In this document: positions 1-7,420 of the stretch, in pieces
Layout of the letters: every line of letters starts with the position of its first letter
How positions within the stretch are numbered: the first letter of the stretch is position 1
Assembly (NCBI GenBank): GCA_946613735.1
Contig: CAMOFS010000025.1
Coordinates: 1 to 10,441 of the forward strand
DNA: 10,441 nucleotides
From: an uncultured Lachnospiraceae bacterium
Lineage (GTDB): Bacteria > Bacillota_A > Clostridia > Lachnospirales > Lachnospiraceae
Reading direction: 5' to 3'
Notes under the pieces: generated by a model
What the model saw: only the letters and a program-made list of their open reading frames with translations
What the model was told of the DNA's origin: nothing
Databases searched by the model: none
Made by a program: the position numbers and the translations under genes

Positions 1-18
1 GCGGCAAACTAGATGTTG

Positions 19-27
19 TGGTATAAT
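19..27 (+). promoter_or_regulatory. Putative extended -10 promoter ahead of the operon
   Basis: The sequence TGG followed by TATAAT (TATAAT at 22-27) matches an extended -10 element (TGnTATAAT) of the vegetative sigma factor. A -35 box at 16-17 bp spacing would fall at or just before the first base, so it cannot be judged. Transcription would start near position 34, about 40 bases before the first possible ATG at 74. This is a motif match only. The box overlaps the left arm of the inverted repeat at 25-32. Confidence 0.45.
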
Positions 28-68
28 GCGATAGGATTAGGCATATTTTGTGCCGGGCCCATCGCATT
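25..68. repeat. Inverted repeat / potential hairpin before first gene
   Basis: AATGCGAT (25-32) and ATCGCATT (61-68) are perfect 8-bp inverted arms. Inside them is a second short stem, GGCA (40-43) with TGCC (51-54) around a 7-base loop, and GG (34-35) can pair with CC (58-59). The right arm runs into a T tract (67-71), so RNA read in from upstream could form a weak terminator-like hairpin. RNA starting at the putative promoter would lack the left arm, in which case the repeat would act, if at all, as a DNA operator. Function unknown. Confidence 0.35.
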
Positions 69-73
69 TTTGA

Positions 74-1156
74 ATGGAAGTAGTGATTTTGATATTAATG
101 ATACTTTGCCCTTTGGCAGTGGTCATAACTTCATACCTGGTGGGAGCTCTGTTTGTTGAAAAAGAACAGGGGCTCTTTGCTGTTATCCTTGGGGGCTTTT
201 TAGGCCTGATGGCTATTTGGGAGGTGCTTTCCCTTGTTGCGATTTTTTCCGGCATGTCCCTTACTGCACTTTGCCTTATGATACAGACCGCCATCATAGC
301 ACTGCTTGTCTGCAGTATATTCAGAAACAAAGGGACTATCATAGACAGCTGGCGGACATGCTTTAAGAGCTGGTGGGACAGGATCGTTGCATTTTTCACC
401 TTTAAGGCAAAGCCTGAGGATGTGGTGGCGCTTGTGACACTGGGTATGGTAGTGATCCAGGCTCTGCTTTTGGTGATAGGCGTACACTACGATGATGATG
501 ATGCCTTCTATGTGGCCACAGCTACTACAGCCATAGACACTGATACCATCTACCGTTTCAATCCTTTTACCGGGAATGAGTACAAAGACCTTCCCGACAG
601 GTATGTTTTGTCTCCGTGGCCATTATTTTCTGCGGTTTTGTCGTATTTCTTTAATATCAGACCCATTGTTGTTTTTCACACCATCCTGCCGGCACTTCTT
701 ATACCCATGACATACGGAGTGCTTTTTATGATGGGAGAGGCCGTCTGGAAGGAGGATCCACACAGGCAGCTCAAGTCATATGCTTTTTTGATAGCTGCGT
801 CATTTTTGCAGATATTCGGGGCTTTTTCCACCTGGTCGGTGGGAATGAGGCTTTTGATCCGGGTATGGCAGGGTAAGACTGTTCTGGCATCTTTGATCAT
901 TCCTCTTCTGATGGTACTTATCATAAGAGACTGGGAGAGTGAAAAGCTGTCGCCTAAGATGATGCTTTATATTACCGTTACATTGGTGGCGGGCTGCTTT
1001 TTATCCTCCATGGGAGTGGTGCTCGGTGCAATAGAGCTGGGAGCACTGGGGCTTACAAGGGCAGTAGTAAAAAGGAGCATCAAGTATTCAATTGCGCTCA
1101 TACCCTGCTGTACGATAAATGTGCTGCTGGGTGTGATATATCTCGCAATAAGGTAG
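74..1156 (+). CDS. Multi-spanning membrane protein, GT-C-like, N-terminal half (pair 1)
   Basis: A 360-residue, very hydrophobic protein with about nine or ten membrane segments (for example near 4-26, 32-54, 62-83, 117-137, 236-255, 338-358). After the fourth segment comes an acidic loop, D140-D143 followed by AFY, then TDT at 156-158 and RY at 176-177. Acidic residues in an outer loop are typical of GT-C glycosyltransferases, which take sugars from polyprenyl-phosphate donors. It resembles proteins annotated DUF6077 in Lachnospiraceae (from memory, no profile search). The motif RVWQGK (263-268) lies in a later loop. It aligns along its length with the product of 2009-3079, and the chain ends just after the last helix, where the next gene takes over. 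The start is uncertain: ATG 74 is preceded directly by an in-frame stop and has no clear ribosome site, whereas a TTG at 89 has GGAAG (77-81) seven bases upstream. Catalytic function is inferred. Confidence 0.8.
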   Translation: MEVVILILMILCPLAVVITSYLVGALFVEKEQGLFAVILGGFLGLMAIWEVLSLVAIFSGMSLTALCLMIQTAIIALLVCSIFRNKGTIIDSWRTCFKSWWDRIVAFFTFKAKPEDVVALVTLGMVVIQALLLVIGVHYDDDDAFYVATATTAIDTDTIYRFNPFTGNEYKDLPDRYVLSPWPLFSAVLSYFFNIRPIVVFHTILPALLIPMTYGVLFMMGEAVWKEDPHRQLKSYAFLIAASFLQIFGAFSTWSVGMRLLIRVWQGKTVLASLIIPLLMVLIIRDWESEKLSPKMMLYITVTLVAGCFLSSMGVVLGAIELGALGLTRAVVKRSIKYSIALIPCCTINVLLGVIYLAIR

Positions 1157-1159
1157 GAG
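1154..1159 (+). promoter_or_regulatory. Ribosome binding site fused to a stop codon
   Basis: TAGGAG contains the TAG stop of the first gene (1154-1156) and an AGGAG Shine-Dalgarno core (1155-1159), four bases before the ATG at 1164. The frame of the second gene is closed by a TAA at 1149-1151, so the second half cannot start earlier. This supports a deliberate stop-and-restart junction. Confidence 0.7.
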
Positions 1160-1163
1160 TTTT

Positions 1164-1997
1164 ATGGCCGAGGTTTTTTCAGAGATAATTGAAAATCAGA
1201 CCGGGTATTTCGGCGATGGCTGGCAGTATCCTCTCTTTGCTATAGCTCTCGTGGGACTGCTTCTTTTGTGGAGACGCCGGACTGCGGCAGCAGTGACGCT
1301 GTATACCCTTATCGTTATGGTGATAATTTACTGTCCCCTCACTGCGAAGTTTTTGATGGGCTTTATGGAGGGAGATGTGTACTGGCGCATGTTCTGGCTT
1401 TTGCCTATCATCCCGGTGCTGGCGCTTGCCATGGTGGAGTTTGTTCCGCTGGTGGTGTCGGCAGCCCACAGGCTATTTAAGGCAGATGAAAAAAAGTCCG
1501 GACTCGTAAGCGTGCTGGCGGTACTTTTGGTCCTGGCTATTTACGGATGCCTGCTTTTCGGAGGAGGACGTTTTGTATATCAGGACGGTAATGTGACCTG
1601 GGCCAGTAATCCCGAGAAGCTTCCGGACGAAGTGATAGATATCATAGAAGCCGTGAATGCAGATTATGAGGCTGCGCCAATGGGAGACAAGCGGGTGGCG
1701 GCAGTAGGGACCATAGTCCCCTTTATCCGCCAGTATGATGGCACAGTGTATTTAAGCTATGGCCGCAGCACCATCCAGAAGGAGGATAAGAGTGGGAAAA
1801 AAGGGCAGCTCTATGAGCAGCTGACCAACGTCACAGATCCGGATTACGACCTTATCACAGAGCTTTTGGATGATACCGATACTACCTATCTTATCATTGC
1901 CGACAATATGCATGTTTTGGCAACTGAGATGAATGAACGGGGCTTTGACACCGTGTATGGAAACGGGGCATATACCCTTTTAAAACGTAGTCGCTGA
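1164..1997 (+). CDS. Membrane protein with C-terminal soluble domain, second half of GT-C-like pair 1
   Basis: A 277-residue protein with four membrane segments (about 22-36, 42-65, 77-98, 113-133) followed by a soluble domain of about 140 residues. V72-Y73-W74-R75 and W78-x-x-P81 lie at the membrane edge and match VYYR...W...P in the product of 3076-3852. ELLDDTDTTYLIIAD (233-247) matches ELLEETETDYIVAYS there. There is no signal peptide or known catalytic motif. The gene starts 7 bases after the stop of the preceding gene with its own AGGAG site. I read it as the second chain of a two-polypeptide GT-C-like membrane protein, with the soluble domain probably facing the outside. It would be orphaned without its partner. 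Function is inferred. An alternative is that the pair was one gene broken by a frameshift, but the second pair argues against that. Confidence 0.78.
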   Translation: MAEVFSEIIENQTGYFGDGWQYPLFAIALVGLLLLWRRRTAAAVTLYTLIVMVIIYCPLTAKFLMGFMEGDVYWRMFWLLPIIPVLALAMVEFVPLVVSAAHRLFKADEKKSGLVSVLAVLLVLAIYGCLLFGGGRFVYQDGNVTWASNPEKLPDEVIDIIEAVNADYEAAPMGDKRVAAVGTIVPFIRQYDGTVYLSYGRSTIQKEDKSGKKGQLYEQLTNVTDPDYDLITELLDDTDTTYLIIADNMHVLATEMNERGFDTVYGNGAYTLLKRSR

Positions 1998-2008
1998 GAG
2001 GAACACCG

Positions 2009-3079
2009 ATGTATGATCTTGTCATGACCATTGGAGTAGTACTCCTGTATATCCTTATATTCAGGCTTTTGGGCACGACGGTGCTTACTTTGCTGGGGCA
2101 AAAAAAGCTTTACATCCACAGGGAGACCGTGGGCTTTTTTGTGTACTTTTCCATATTCCAGTTTGTCTATGTGCCCATGGTACTTTCAAAGGCATATTTT
2201 CATCTTCTGGCTTATGGGTGGCTTTTGTCTCTGGTAATACTGGTTTTGGTATGTGGTGTGTATCTGGTAACGTCAGGAGGACCGAAGCCTTTTATGATGC
2301 CCGATAAAGACACAGTGGGTGATGACGGGCTGCTTAAGTTTGTGAAATGGCCGGTACTGGCAGGGAGCGCTGCCTTTATACTGTTTCTGGTGCTCCAGCA
2401 GTATCTGGGATGGGATACAGCTTTTTATATGGGCAATATGAACGAGGCCATATACACGGATACTATGTATCTTTACAACGGCAACGACGGCACCCTTATG
2501 AAAAGTATGGATCTCAGATATGCCCTTTCCGGTTTTTCCATGCAGTTTACCATACCCTGTTTTCTGCTGGGGATATCGCCTACGGTATTCTGCTATTTCG
2601 GCATACGCGCCATGGGGGCTATACTTGCCATGTTCATCGTATTTGACTTTGGCATGCTATTATTTGAAAATAATAAGGATCATGCCTGGATCATGCTGGG
2701 AGCGTTTTTGGTGGTCAACGTTTTGTTTTTCACCCATTCAGCTACCTCCCTTTTCTTTATCCGCAGGATGAACGAGGCCAAGGGCTACTGTGCCAATGTG
2801 GTATTGCCGATGGTGGCACTTTTGCTCCTTTTAATATATAGAAAAAGGGGCAGGCATCTGTGGGTGCTTTTGTTTGTCATCTGCCTGGGAAGCGTGGGTG
2901 CATCCATGTCTTCCATGATGCTGGTGCCCGCCCTTTTGGGATTGGGATCGGTGATCCTGGCTATCAATGAAAAAAGGGTACGCCCTGTTTTTTACGGAAT
3001 AGTATGCGCCCTGCCTAATCTGTGTTATGTGGCGCTTTATGTTTTAAGTCTGGAAAAAGTGCTGGTGTTTGATATATGA
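2009..3079 (+). CDS. Multi-spanning membrane protein, GT-C-like, N-terminal half (pair 2)
   Basis: A 356-residue membrane protein paralogous to the product of 74-1156. The D136-T-AFY140 loop corresponds to D142-D143-AFY146 of the first copy, TDTMY (150-154) to TDTIY, LRYALS (169-174) to DRYVLS, IRR (251-253) to IRV, and SSM (301-303) to SSM. About nine or ten membrane segments are visible. The RVWQGK motif of copy 1 appears here as RRMNEAK, so the copies have diverged and may use different substrates. A GAGAGGA ribosome site (1996-2002) lies six bases before the ATG, overlapping the stop of the previous gene (gap 11 bp). The chain stops at the same aligned point as copy 1, just after the last helix. 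Likely role: outer-face transfer of a lipid-linked sugar in surface-polymer assembly, by analogy with GT-C enzymes. No donor or acceptor can be deduced. Confidence 0.8.
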   Translation: MYDLVMTIGVVLLYILIFRLLGTTVLTLLGQKKLYIHRETVGFFVYFSIFQFVYVPMVLSKAYFHLLAYGWLLSLVILVLVCGVYLVTSGGPKPFMMPDKDTVGDDGLLKFVKWPVLAGSAAFILFLVLQQYLGWDTAFYMGNMNEAIYTDTMYLYNGNDGTLMKSMDLRYALSGFSMQFTIPCFLLGISPTVFCYFGIRAMGAILAMFIVFDFGMLLFENNKDHAWIMLGAFLVVNVLFFTHSATSLFFIRRMNEAKGYCANVVLPMVALLLLLIYRKRGRHLWVLLFVICLGSVGASMSSMMLVPALLGLGSVILAINEKRVRPVFYGIVCALPNLCYVALYVLSLEKVLVFDI

Positions 3080-3852
3080 CGGAAACATTGGATCTCTTAA
3101 TCAAATATTTTCAGGGCCCGCAATGGCTCATACTCTTTGCGGCAGTCTATGTGTATACCCTGATCCGTGCCGGCGCAAAGAGCAGGATAAGCATCCTTGT
3201 GGGGACGGTGCTGTTCTTTGTATGCATTTACAATGATATCATATACGGGTGTATGTCTAAGCTTGTAGAGAGCGGGGTGTATTACAGGTTTTTGTGGATC
3301 ATACCGGTGACCATATGGATAGCCTGGGGACTGACCTCGATTTTTGTAGATCTTAAAAAATGGTGGCTTAGGATCCCCTTTGCAGTGCTTGCTTTGGGTT
3401 GTATGATCATGATGGATCATACCTGGCTGGAGCCGGATCGCGCCACCTTCAGCCGTCCTGAAAATGTATATCTGATACCCGGGGAGGTGCTGGCCATATC
3501 CGACGTTCTGACAGATGAGCACCCCTATGGGGAAAAGATCCGTTGTGTCATGCCCCTGGGTATGACCATGCAGCTTAGATGTGTGGATCCTTCGGTGGAA
3601 TGTGTGGTTCCCAGACGGGATTTTCTCAGGATGACCGGCCAGTCGGAAAAGCCATATAAGCAAAAAGAACTTGCTTTTATGATAGAAAAAAATGAAAGGC
3701 CTGATGCGAACAGACTGAAGGAGCTTTTGGAGGAAACCGAGACAGATTACATCGTTGCTTACAGCGATTATTCCCAGGGCGGACTCTTAGAGCAGGCAGA
3801 CTGTGAGCTATTGAAAAAAACAGGCGCATATGAGGTGTACAGGGTAAAATGA
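3076..3852 (+). CDS. Membrane protein with C-terminal soluble domain, second half of GT-C-like pair 2
   Basis: A 258-residue protein with four membrane segments (about 15-30, 38-58, 71-91, 98-113) and a soluble tail of about 145 residues. VYYR (68-71) and W74-x-x-P77 sit at the start of the third helix, as in the product of 1164-1997. ELLEETETDYIVAYS (216-230) matches the equivalent stretch of that paralogue, and both end in an AY-x-x-x-x-[RK] tail. The start overlaps the previous stop as ATGA (3076-3079), with only a poor GGTG as ribosome site, so its translation probably depends on ribosomes finishing the upstream half. That would tie the two chains to similar amounts. An in-frame TGA at 3070-3072 rules out an earlier start. 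Function is inferred from the pair. Confidence 0.78.
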   Translation: MTETLDLLIKYFQGPQWLILFAAVYVYTLIRAGAKSRISILVGTVLFFVCIYNDIIYGCMSKLVESGVYYRFLWIIPVTIWIAWGLTSIFVDLKKWWLRIPFAVLALGCMIMMDHTWLEPDRATFSRPENVYLIPGEVLAISDVLTDEHPYGEKIRCVMPLGMTMQLRCVDPSVECVVPRRDFLRMTGQSEKPYKQKELAFMIEKNERPDANRLKELLEETETDYIVAYSDYSQGGLLEQADCELLKKTGAYEVYRVK

Positions 3853-5993
3853 AAAGTAAAGTAAGATTCAGGTTATTGGCTGCAGTAATGGCAGCAACAC
3901 TTTTGGTGGGGCAGAGCGCATCTGCGATGGAGATCATCACCAGCACAGACACCACGGAAACTACTGAGGACAGCGATGCTTCAGACGGCGACGTGGTGGT
4001 GGTACTGGATCCGGGACATGACAAGAGCCACAAGGGGGCTCAGTATTTCGAACATGCCGAGGAAAAGGACACACTCAAGATAGCGACGTACTGCAAGGAG
4101 AAGCTTGAGACCTATCCGGGGGTGACGGTATACATGACCAGAGAGGACGAGCCTTGCGCCTTTGGCGTCCAGACTACCGGAGACTGTCTGAAAAAGCGTG
4201 TGGCCTATACGGTGGAAAAGAATGCTGATCTTTTTGTTTCCTTTCATTTGAACGCAGCTCCCGCCAATCCGGAGGCTACGGGTGCAGAAGTGTATTATTC
4301 CAAAAAGGATGGCGCATCTGTCAACTGTGCTTCCCTGGCAGGTTATATACTGCGTCATTTGACCAATGATGTGGGACTAAAAAGCAGGGGCATCAAGAGA
4401 GCCAATTACTACGTACTAAACGGCACCACCGATGCAAAGATACCCGGTGTACTGATCGAGCACTGCTTTATGACTAACGAGGATGATGTGGACGAGTACC
4501 TGTCAGCCGACTCCCGACTTAAAAAGCTGGGGGAAGCTGATGCCGAAGGCATCATTGAGTACATCAAAAACACTCCTATGGATAAGGAAGAAGGGGAGAC
4601 CAAAGAGGAAGTGGATCTGACTACCGTGACGGTGGACAACCTCTCTGTGGAGACGGATGGATTTTTTGTAAATCTTTCCTGGGATGATGTGGATGATATC
4701 ACCGAATACCAGATCTACAAGTACAACACGGCTGAGAGCAAGTGGAAGAAGCTCGGCTCGACAGATGATACGGAGTATGCCGATACCACCCTGGGTGCCG
4801 GAGAGACCGGTACTTACAAGGTCAGGGCCATAAAAAAGGAAAACGGCACAACTGTTAAGAGTAAGTTCTCCAAAAAGGGAAGTGCAGCTGCAGGTGACGG
4901 ACAGGTTACCGAGCTTTCCGCAGCGCCCGGTGCCTTTAACAGGAGTGTGATATCCTGGGATGAGGTGACCGGAGCGGCCGGTTACAAGGTCTACAGGCAG
5001 GACTTTGGCTCCAAAAAATGGACAGCTGTAGCTACTACTACCAACGAGGATGGCTATACGGACGAGACCACCAAGTGTGGCAAGATCTACAGATACAAGG
5101 TCAGGGCCTACCGCCTGGCTGACAAGAAAAAAGTATGGGGCAAGACCGCCAAGCCTACCGACTTTTTCCAGACAGCCTCCGGTAAGGTGGATATGAAGAA
5201 GAGCACTCTTGTAAAGAACGGTGTCCAGGTCAACTGGGAAAAAAAGCAAAAGGCTTCCGCTTATATAGTTTACCGTAAGGCGGACAAGGAGAAAAAGTGG
5301 ACTAAGCTTGGCAAGACCAAGGATTCATTCTATATAGATGATACCGTAAAATGGGAGCATACCTACACCTATACAGTTAAGGCATACCGCATTAAAAACG
5401 GTAAAAAATACACGGCCTCTGAATATGACAAAACGGGTGTCACCGGCAAGGCCGGCACAAAGATAGAGGGCAAGTCTAGGGTGACGGTGGATCAGATGGT
5501 GGCCTACTATGAAAAATCCGGCAAGCAGTATCCGGCCGGCATCTACAAGGATTACGGCGCAGAGACCCTTGAGGAGTTCTGCCAGACAGTATACGACGTA
5601 AGTGAGCAGTACGGTATCCGTGCCGAGCTGGTATGGGCACAGATCTGCAAGGAGACAGGTTATCTCATGTTTGGCGGCGACGTCAAGCCCAACCAGTGCA
5701 ACTTTGCAGGTATCGGAGCCACAGGCGGCGGAGTGGCAGGCAACAGCTTTTCTGATGTAGAGGAAGGCGTGACTGCCCAGGTACAGCACCTGAAGATGTA
5801 CGCTACCTCAGACAAGAGCTGGGAAGAGGATGTTACTATCGTGGATCCCAGATACAACGAGAAGGTACGCGGCAAGGCCATTTTAGTGGAGTGGCTGGCT
5901 ATCAACCAGAATCCTTACGGCACGGGCTGGGCGGCAGCTGACAATTATGGTGTGCAGCTTGTTTCAATGATGGATGAGATGAGGAAGCTCTAA
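3849..5993 (+). CDS. Secreted bifunctional peptidoglycan hydrolase: N-acetylmuramoyl-L-alanine amidase, three FN3-like repeats, glucosaminidase
   Basis: 714 residues. A signal peptide occupies 1-26 (positive start, hydrophobic core, cleavage after ASA). An acidic Ser/Thr linker leads to an Amidase_3 domain (about 48-242), a zinc enzyme that cuts the bond between muramic acid and L-alanine. The expected residues are present: H57 in LDPGH, E72, H133 in SFHLNA, and E204 in VLIEHCFMTN. Three FN3-like repeats follow (about 258-345, 352-440, 446-535), each with W-[DE], [IV]-Y-[KR] and a Y-[KT]-V-[RK]-A strand. The C-terminus (about 545-714) resembles the GH73-type glucosaminidase domain, with E602 in CKETG as candidate catalytic acid and NFAGIGA at 618-624. 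It should therefore cut both stem peptide and glycan. No known wall-binding repeat is visible other than FN3. It overlaps the previous gene as ATGA and the next as TAATG, placing it firmly within the polymer operon. Confidence 0.93.
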   Translation: MKSKVRFRLLAAVMAATLLVGQSASAMEIITSTDTTETTEDSDASDGDVVVVLDPGHDKSHKGAQYFEHAEEKDTLKIATYCKEKLETYPGVTVYMTREDEPCAFGVQTTGDCLKKRVAYTVEKNADLFVSFHLNAAPANPEATGAEVYYSKKDGASVNCASLAGYILRHLTNDVGLKSRGIKRANYYVLNGTTDAKIPGVLIEHCFMTNEDDVDEYLSADSRLKKLGEADAEGIIEYIKNTPMDKEEGETKEEVDLTTVTVDNLSVETDGFFVNLSWDDVDDITEYQIYKYNTAESKWKKLGSTDDTEYADTTLGAGETGTYKVRAIKKENGTTVKSKFSKKGSAAAGDGQVTELSAAPGAFNRSVISWDEVTGAAGYKVYRQDFGSKKWTAVATTTNEDGYTDETTKCGKIYRYKVRAYRLADKKKVWGKTAKPTDFFQTASGKVDMKKSTLVKNGVQVNWEKKQKASAYIVYRKADKEKKWTKLGKTKDSFYIDDTVKWEHTYTYTVKAYRIKNGKKYTASEYDKTGVTGKAGTKIEGKSRVTVDQMVAYYEKSGKQYPAGIYKDYGAETLEEFCQTVYDVSEQYGIRAELVWAQICKETGYLMFGGDVKPNQCNFAGIGATGGGVAGNSFSDVEEGVTAQVQHLKMYATSDKSWEEDVTIVDPRYNEKVRGKAILVEWLAINQNPYGTGWAAADNYGVQLVSMMDEMRKL
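4620..5455 (+). repeat. Tandem FN3-like repeats inside the hydrolase gene
   Basis: Three consecutive modules of about 85-95 residues separate the two catalytic domains. Similarity is clear at protein level and persists in places in the DNA: the 15-mer TACAAGGTCAGGGCC occurs at 4815-4829 and at 5094-5108, in equivalent strands of the first and second repeats. This fits internal duplication. The modules are rich in lysine and lack cysteine pairs. They probably act as spacers or bind polysaccharide. Confidence 0.7.
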
Positions 5994-7420
5994 TGGAAGA
6001 AAATCTCTATGGCAGGAAGGAAAACCAGATACAGGGCAAGTATGTATTCAGATGGGTGTGCGGTATCCTCCACACCCTCTATGCCAGCCTGACCTTCTGG
6101 TGGGTATGGATATCCTATACCACAGTACATGACCAGACAGGGCATTTGACGGGACTTGCCAACAGACTCATGGCGCTTTTTATCTACGCTTTTGTATTTG
6201 TACTTTTGATGAAGTCCATGGGAGGCTACCTCATCGGTGTCAGCCGCAAGATGAACGTGGTGGGTTCCCTGGCGGTGGCGCTTTTTATAACCGATGCCGC
6301 CGAGGTGTTTATATCCCTTGCCATAACCGGTCAGTTCAGGTTTTTCTGGGCCTTTTTGTGGCGCTATGTCCTGCTGTTTTTAGTGCAGACCTTTTGCATA
6401 TCACTTTCCAGTATCATGCTGATAGATCTGTACAGACGCAAGTTTCCTCCATTAAGACTCATAGAGATATATGGCTCACACCCCAACCGGGTGGCTAAAA
6501 AGATGGGCTTCAGGGACGACAAGTATTACTTTGACGGTAAGATACAGTGCAACGAACCGGACGAAAAGATCATCGAGACTATTCTTCCCTATGATGCGGT
6601 GCTCATTAATGACGTGCCCTATGACAGGGAGGATGAGCTTTTGCGTATGTGCTTCGACATCAACAAGAGGGTGTACTTCACGCCGGCCATCTCCGATGTA
6701 ATGATAAAATCCAGTGATGATATCAATCTCTTTGACACTCCCATCTATCTTTGCCGTAACAGCGGCATGTCCGCCTGGCAGAGATTTTGGAAGAGGTTTT
6801 TTGATGTGGTTTTGTCGGTTCTGGCCATCATCATCCTATCTCCCCTGTTGGGTATAGTTGCCATCCTGATAAAAGCCGGTGACGGAGGTCCTGTCTTCTA
6901 CAGGCAGGAGAGGGTGACCCTAAACGGCAGGCACTTTATGATCCTTAAGTTCAGAAGTATGATAGTGGATGCTGAAAAGGACAACAGGACCATCCCCGCA
7001 GGAGCTGAGGATCCGCGTATCACCAAGGTGGGAAGGTTCATACGTGCCACCAGGATAGACGAGTTGCCCCAGCTTTTCAATATCGCAAAGGGGGATATGT
7101 CCATAGTTGGTCCCCGGCCCGAGCGGGTGGCTCATGTGGAAAAATATACCAGGGACATTCCGGAGTTTAGGTATCGTCTCAAGATGCGAGGAGGGCTTAC
7201 AGGATATGCCCAGGTCTATGGCAAGTACAATACCACTGCCATTGACAAGCTCAAGATGGACCTTTCATATATCACCAACTATTCGCTCCTCTTGGATGTT
7301 CAGATTATTTTCGAGACCCTCAGGGTGATCATGCAAAAGGAGAGCACAGAGGGCTTTTCCGAAGAAGACCAAAAGACCATGCATGAGGCAGATCATGTGG
7401 CGGAGGGGACCAATGAATGA
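5993..7420 (+). CDS. Polyprenyl-phosphate sugar-1-phosphate transferase (initiating bacterial sugar transferase)
   Basis: 475 residues. Four N-terminal membrane segments (about 20-41, 57-74, 88-110, 117-146) lead into a cytoplasmic nucleotide-fold-like domain (about 153-255). Next come a re-entrant or membrane helix (267-294) and the catalytic sugar-transferase domain (about 264-450). Family hallmarks are visible: GPVFYRQERV (299-308), LKFRSM (318-323), the D356-E357 pair in RIDELPQLFN that serves as catalytic dyad in PglC-type enzymes, VGPRPE (372-377), and the GGLTGYAQVYG stretch (400-410). Such enzymes move a sugar-1-phosphate from a UDP-sugar to undecaprenyl phosphate at the inner face, the first step of exopolysaccharide, capsule or glycopolymer synthesis. 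The full layout matches WcaJ/CpsE-type proteins. The sugar cannot be read from sequence. The start overlaps the previous stop (TAATG), with GAGGAAG at 5981-5987 as ribosome site. Confidence 0.93.
   Translation: MEENLYGRKENQIQGKYVFRWVCGILHTLYASLTFWWVWISYTTVHDQTGHLTGLANRLMALFIYAFVFVLLMKSMGGYLIGVSRKMNVVGSLAVALFITDAAEVFISLAITGQFRFFWAFLWRYVLLFLVQTFCISLSSIMLIDLYRRKFPPLRLIEIYGSHPNRVAKKMGFRDDKYYFDGKIQCNEPDEKIIETILPYDAVLINDVPYDREDELLRMCFDINKRVYFTPAISDVMIKSSDDINLFDTPIYLCRNSGMSAWQRFWKRFFDVVLSVLAIIILSPLLGIVAILIKAGDGGPVFYRQERVTLNGRHFMILKFRSMIVDAEKDNRTIPAGAEDPRITKVGRFIRATRIDELPQLFNIAKGDMSIVGPRPERVAHVEKYTRDIPEFRYRLKMRGGLTGYAQVYGKYNTTAIDKLKMDLSYITNYSLLLDVQIIFETLRVIMQKESTEGFSEEDQKTMHEADHVAEGTNE
7402..7406 (+). 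promoter_or_regulatory. Ribosome binding site fixing the glycosyltransferase start
   Basis: GGAGG lies six bases upstream of the ATG at 7413. An in-frame ATG at 7383 gives ten more residues (MRQIMWRRGP) that do not belong to a GT2 fold and has no such site. The start at 7413 is preferred. Confidence 0.75.

Noticed and set aside
3097..3663. Long minus-strand open frame of 188 codons opposite the second half of pair 2
   Set aside because: It has no recognisable domain, a Pro/His-rich low-quality composition, and it lies antisense to a gene supported by a paralogue. It is a shadow frame.
4503..5249. Minus-strand open frame of 248 codons opposite the FN3 region
   Set aside because: It mirrors the codon pattern of the lysine-rich FN3 repeats on the + strand, which have clear domain support. 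No ribosome site or family is seen.
7383..7412. Ten-residue N-terminal extension of the GT2 gene from ATG 7383
   Set aside because: The GGAGG at 7402-7406 fits the ATG at 7413, and the GT2 fold begins immediately after it. The extension lies wholly inside the upstream gene.
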